Positions 13,677 to 13,942 of a stretch of DNA of 13,942 nt are shown in pieces. Numbering within the stretch: position 1 is the first letter of the stretch; each line of letters starts with the position of its first letter. The notes beneath the pieces were generated by a model. It was not told the origin of the DNA and did not search any database. It saw only the letters and a program-made list of their open reading frames with translations. Source of the stretch: Pseudomonadota bacterium (GTDB taxonomy: Bacteria > Pseudomonadota > Gammaproteobacteria > Steroidobacterales > Woeseiaceae); the NCBI GenBank assembly GCA_022565135.1, contig JADFKA010000013.1, forward strand, positions 1-13,942, in the 5' to 3' direction. The position numbers and the translations under genes were made by a program.

Positions 13677-13942
13677 TCAGCTTGTCTTTGTTTTCGTCTT
13701 GCGTCTGGTTTTCTTTCGCGGTGCGGTCTTTTTGCGCTGCTTGGCGGTTTTTCGGGCCTTCTTTTTCGTCCTACGCGCTGTGGCTGTGGCGGACGTGCTC
13801 GTCGTATTCGCTGCCCCGTGAATAAGCTCCTCGGGCGCGAAGTCATCGACGGCTAGCAGAGCAGCCACTTTTTCGTGGTAGCGGCGCAATTCACTGGCTT
13901 CTTTTTTGTTGACAATTTCAGCGCGTTCCGCTTCTTCGAGTC
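13677..13942 (-). CDS. C-terminal end of a probable FadE-type acyl-CoA dehydrogenase with basic tail
   Basis: Only the last 87-88 residues are inside the window; the gene continues beyond the right edge. The visible part starts LEEAERAEIVNKKEASELRRYHEKVAALL and then AVDDFAPEEL. This resembles the C-terminal helix and VDDF-P-EEL ending of gammaproteobacterial FadE acyl-CoA dehydrogenases (DUF1974 region), which catalyse the first step of fatty-acid beta-oxidation. After this point come about 50 residues rich in Lys, Arg, Thr and Ala (TKKKARKTAKQRKKTAPRKK type), like a histone-H1 or AlgP-like tail and unusual for the enzyme. The family assignment rests on this short stretch only. The next gene starts 9 bases downstream. 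Confidence 0.5.
   Translation of the reverse strand, partial: LEEAERAEIVNKKEASELRRYHEKVAALLAVDDFAPEELIHGAANTTSTSATATARRTKKKARKTAKQRKKTAPRKKTRRKTKTKTS

Noticed and set aside
13262..13825. 187-codon plus-strand open frame near the right edge
   Set aside because: Antisense to the DUF3667 gene and the basic tail; its Ser/Phe/Leu-rich C-terminus is the complement of the Lys/Arg codons.
13677..13889. Stand-alone 70-residue histone-H1-like protein starting at a TTG
   Set aside because: The frame stays open to the window edge with helix-forming sequence that reads as the end of a larger protein, so a small separate protein is not needed.
1..13942. CRISPR arrays, tRNA or rRNA genes, insertion sequences, integrases
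   Set aside because: Read for on both strands; no repeats with regular spacers, cloverleaf sequences or transposase-like frames were recognised.

Overview
The window looks like chromosomal DNA of a moderately GC-rich gammaproteobacterium. This rests on a GspA/GspB secretion-accessory pair, an IspA-type farnesyl diphosphate synthase, a DinB polymerase and the tail of what resembles a FadE-type acyl-CoA dehydrogenase. The genus cannot be fixed from sequence alone. No RNA genes, CRISPR arrays, transposases or phage genes were seen.

The centre (about 4434-11622) is a nearly complete mevalonate-to-farnesyl-diphosphate island. A divergent 111-bp promoter region (5325-5435) separates ispA on the minus strand from a plus-strand run: mvaD (diphosphomevalonate decarboxylase), a GHMP phosphomevalonate kinase, one 712-residue protein fusing class II HMG-CoA reductase to mevalonate kinase, and a type 1 isopentenyl-diphosphate isomerase. 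These genes are tightly packed or overlapping, several with TTG starts. HMG-CoA synthase lies downstream in convergent orientation (10138-11622). Together the island encodes acetoacetyl-CoA -> HMG-CoA -> mevalonate -> mevalonate-5-phosphate -> mevalonate-5-diphosphate -> IPP <-> DMAPP -> FPP. Only an acetoacetyl-CoA thiolase is missing from view. Most gammaproteobacteria use the MEP pathway, so this is the most notable content.

To the left, ispA is followed on the minus strand by dinB, gspA, gspB and the N-terminal 308 residues of a FakA/DAK2-domain protein cut by the window edge. The short gaps suggest a common transcript, though the functions differ. GspA (AAA+ ATPase, membrane segment, C39-like fold, peptidoglycan-binding domain) and GspB would help insert the type II secretin through the cell wall.

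To the right, also on the minus strand, come the C-terminus of a probable acyl-CoA dehydrogenase with an unusual Lys/Arg/Thr-rich tail, a membrane protein joining DUF4286-like and DUF3667 regions, a DUF4399 lipoprotein, and then HMG-CoA synthase. Perfect 8-bp inverted repeats sit in the gaps directly before the phosphomevalonate kinase and HMG-CoA synthase genes. They are candidate RNA control or processing elements.

The most interesting items are the HMG-CoA reductase-mevalonate kinase fusion (with His in place of the NADH-selecting Asp146), the compact mevalonate island itself, the enlarged HMG-CoA synthase, and the histone-like tail on the probable acyl-CoA dehydrogenase.
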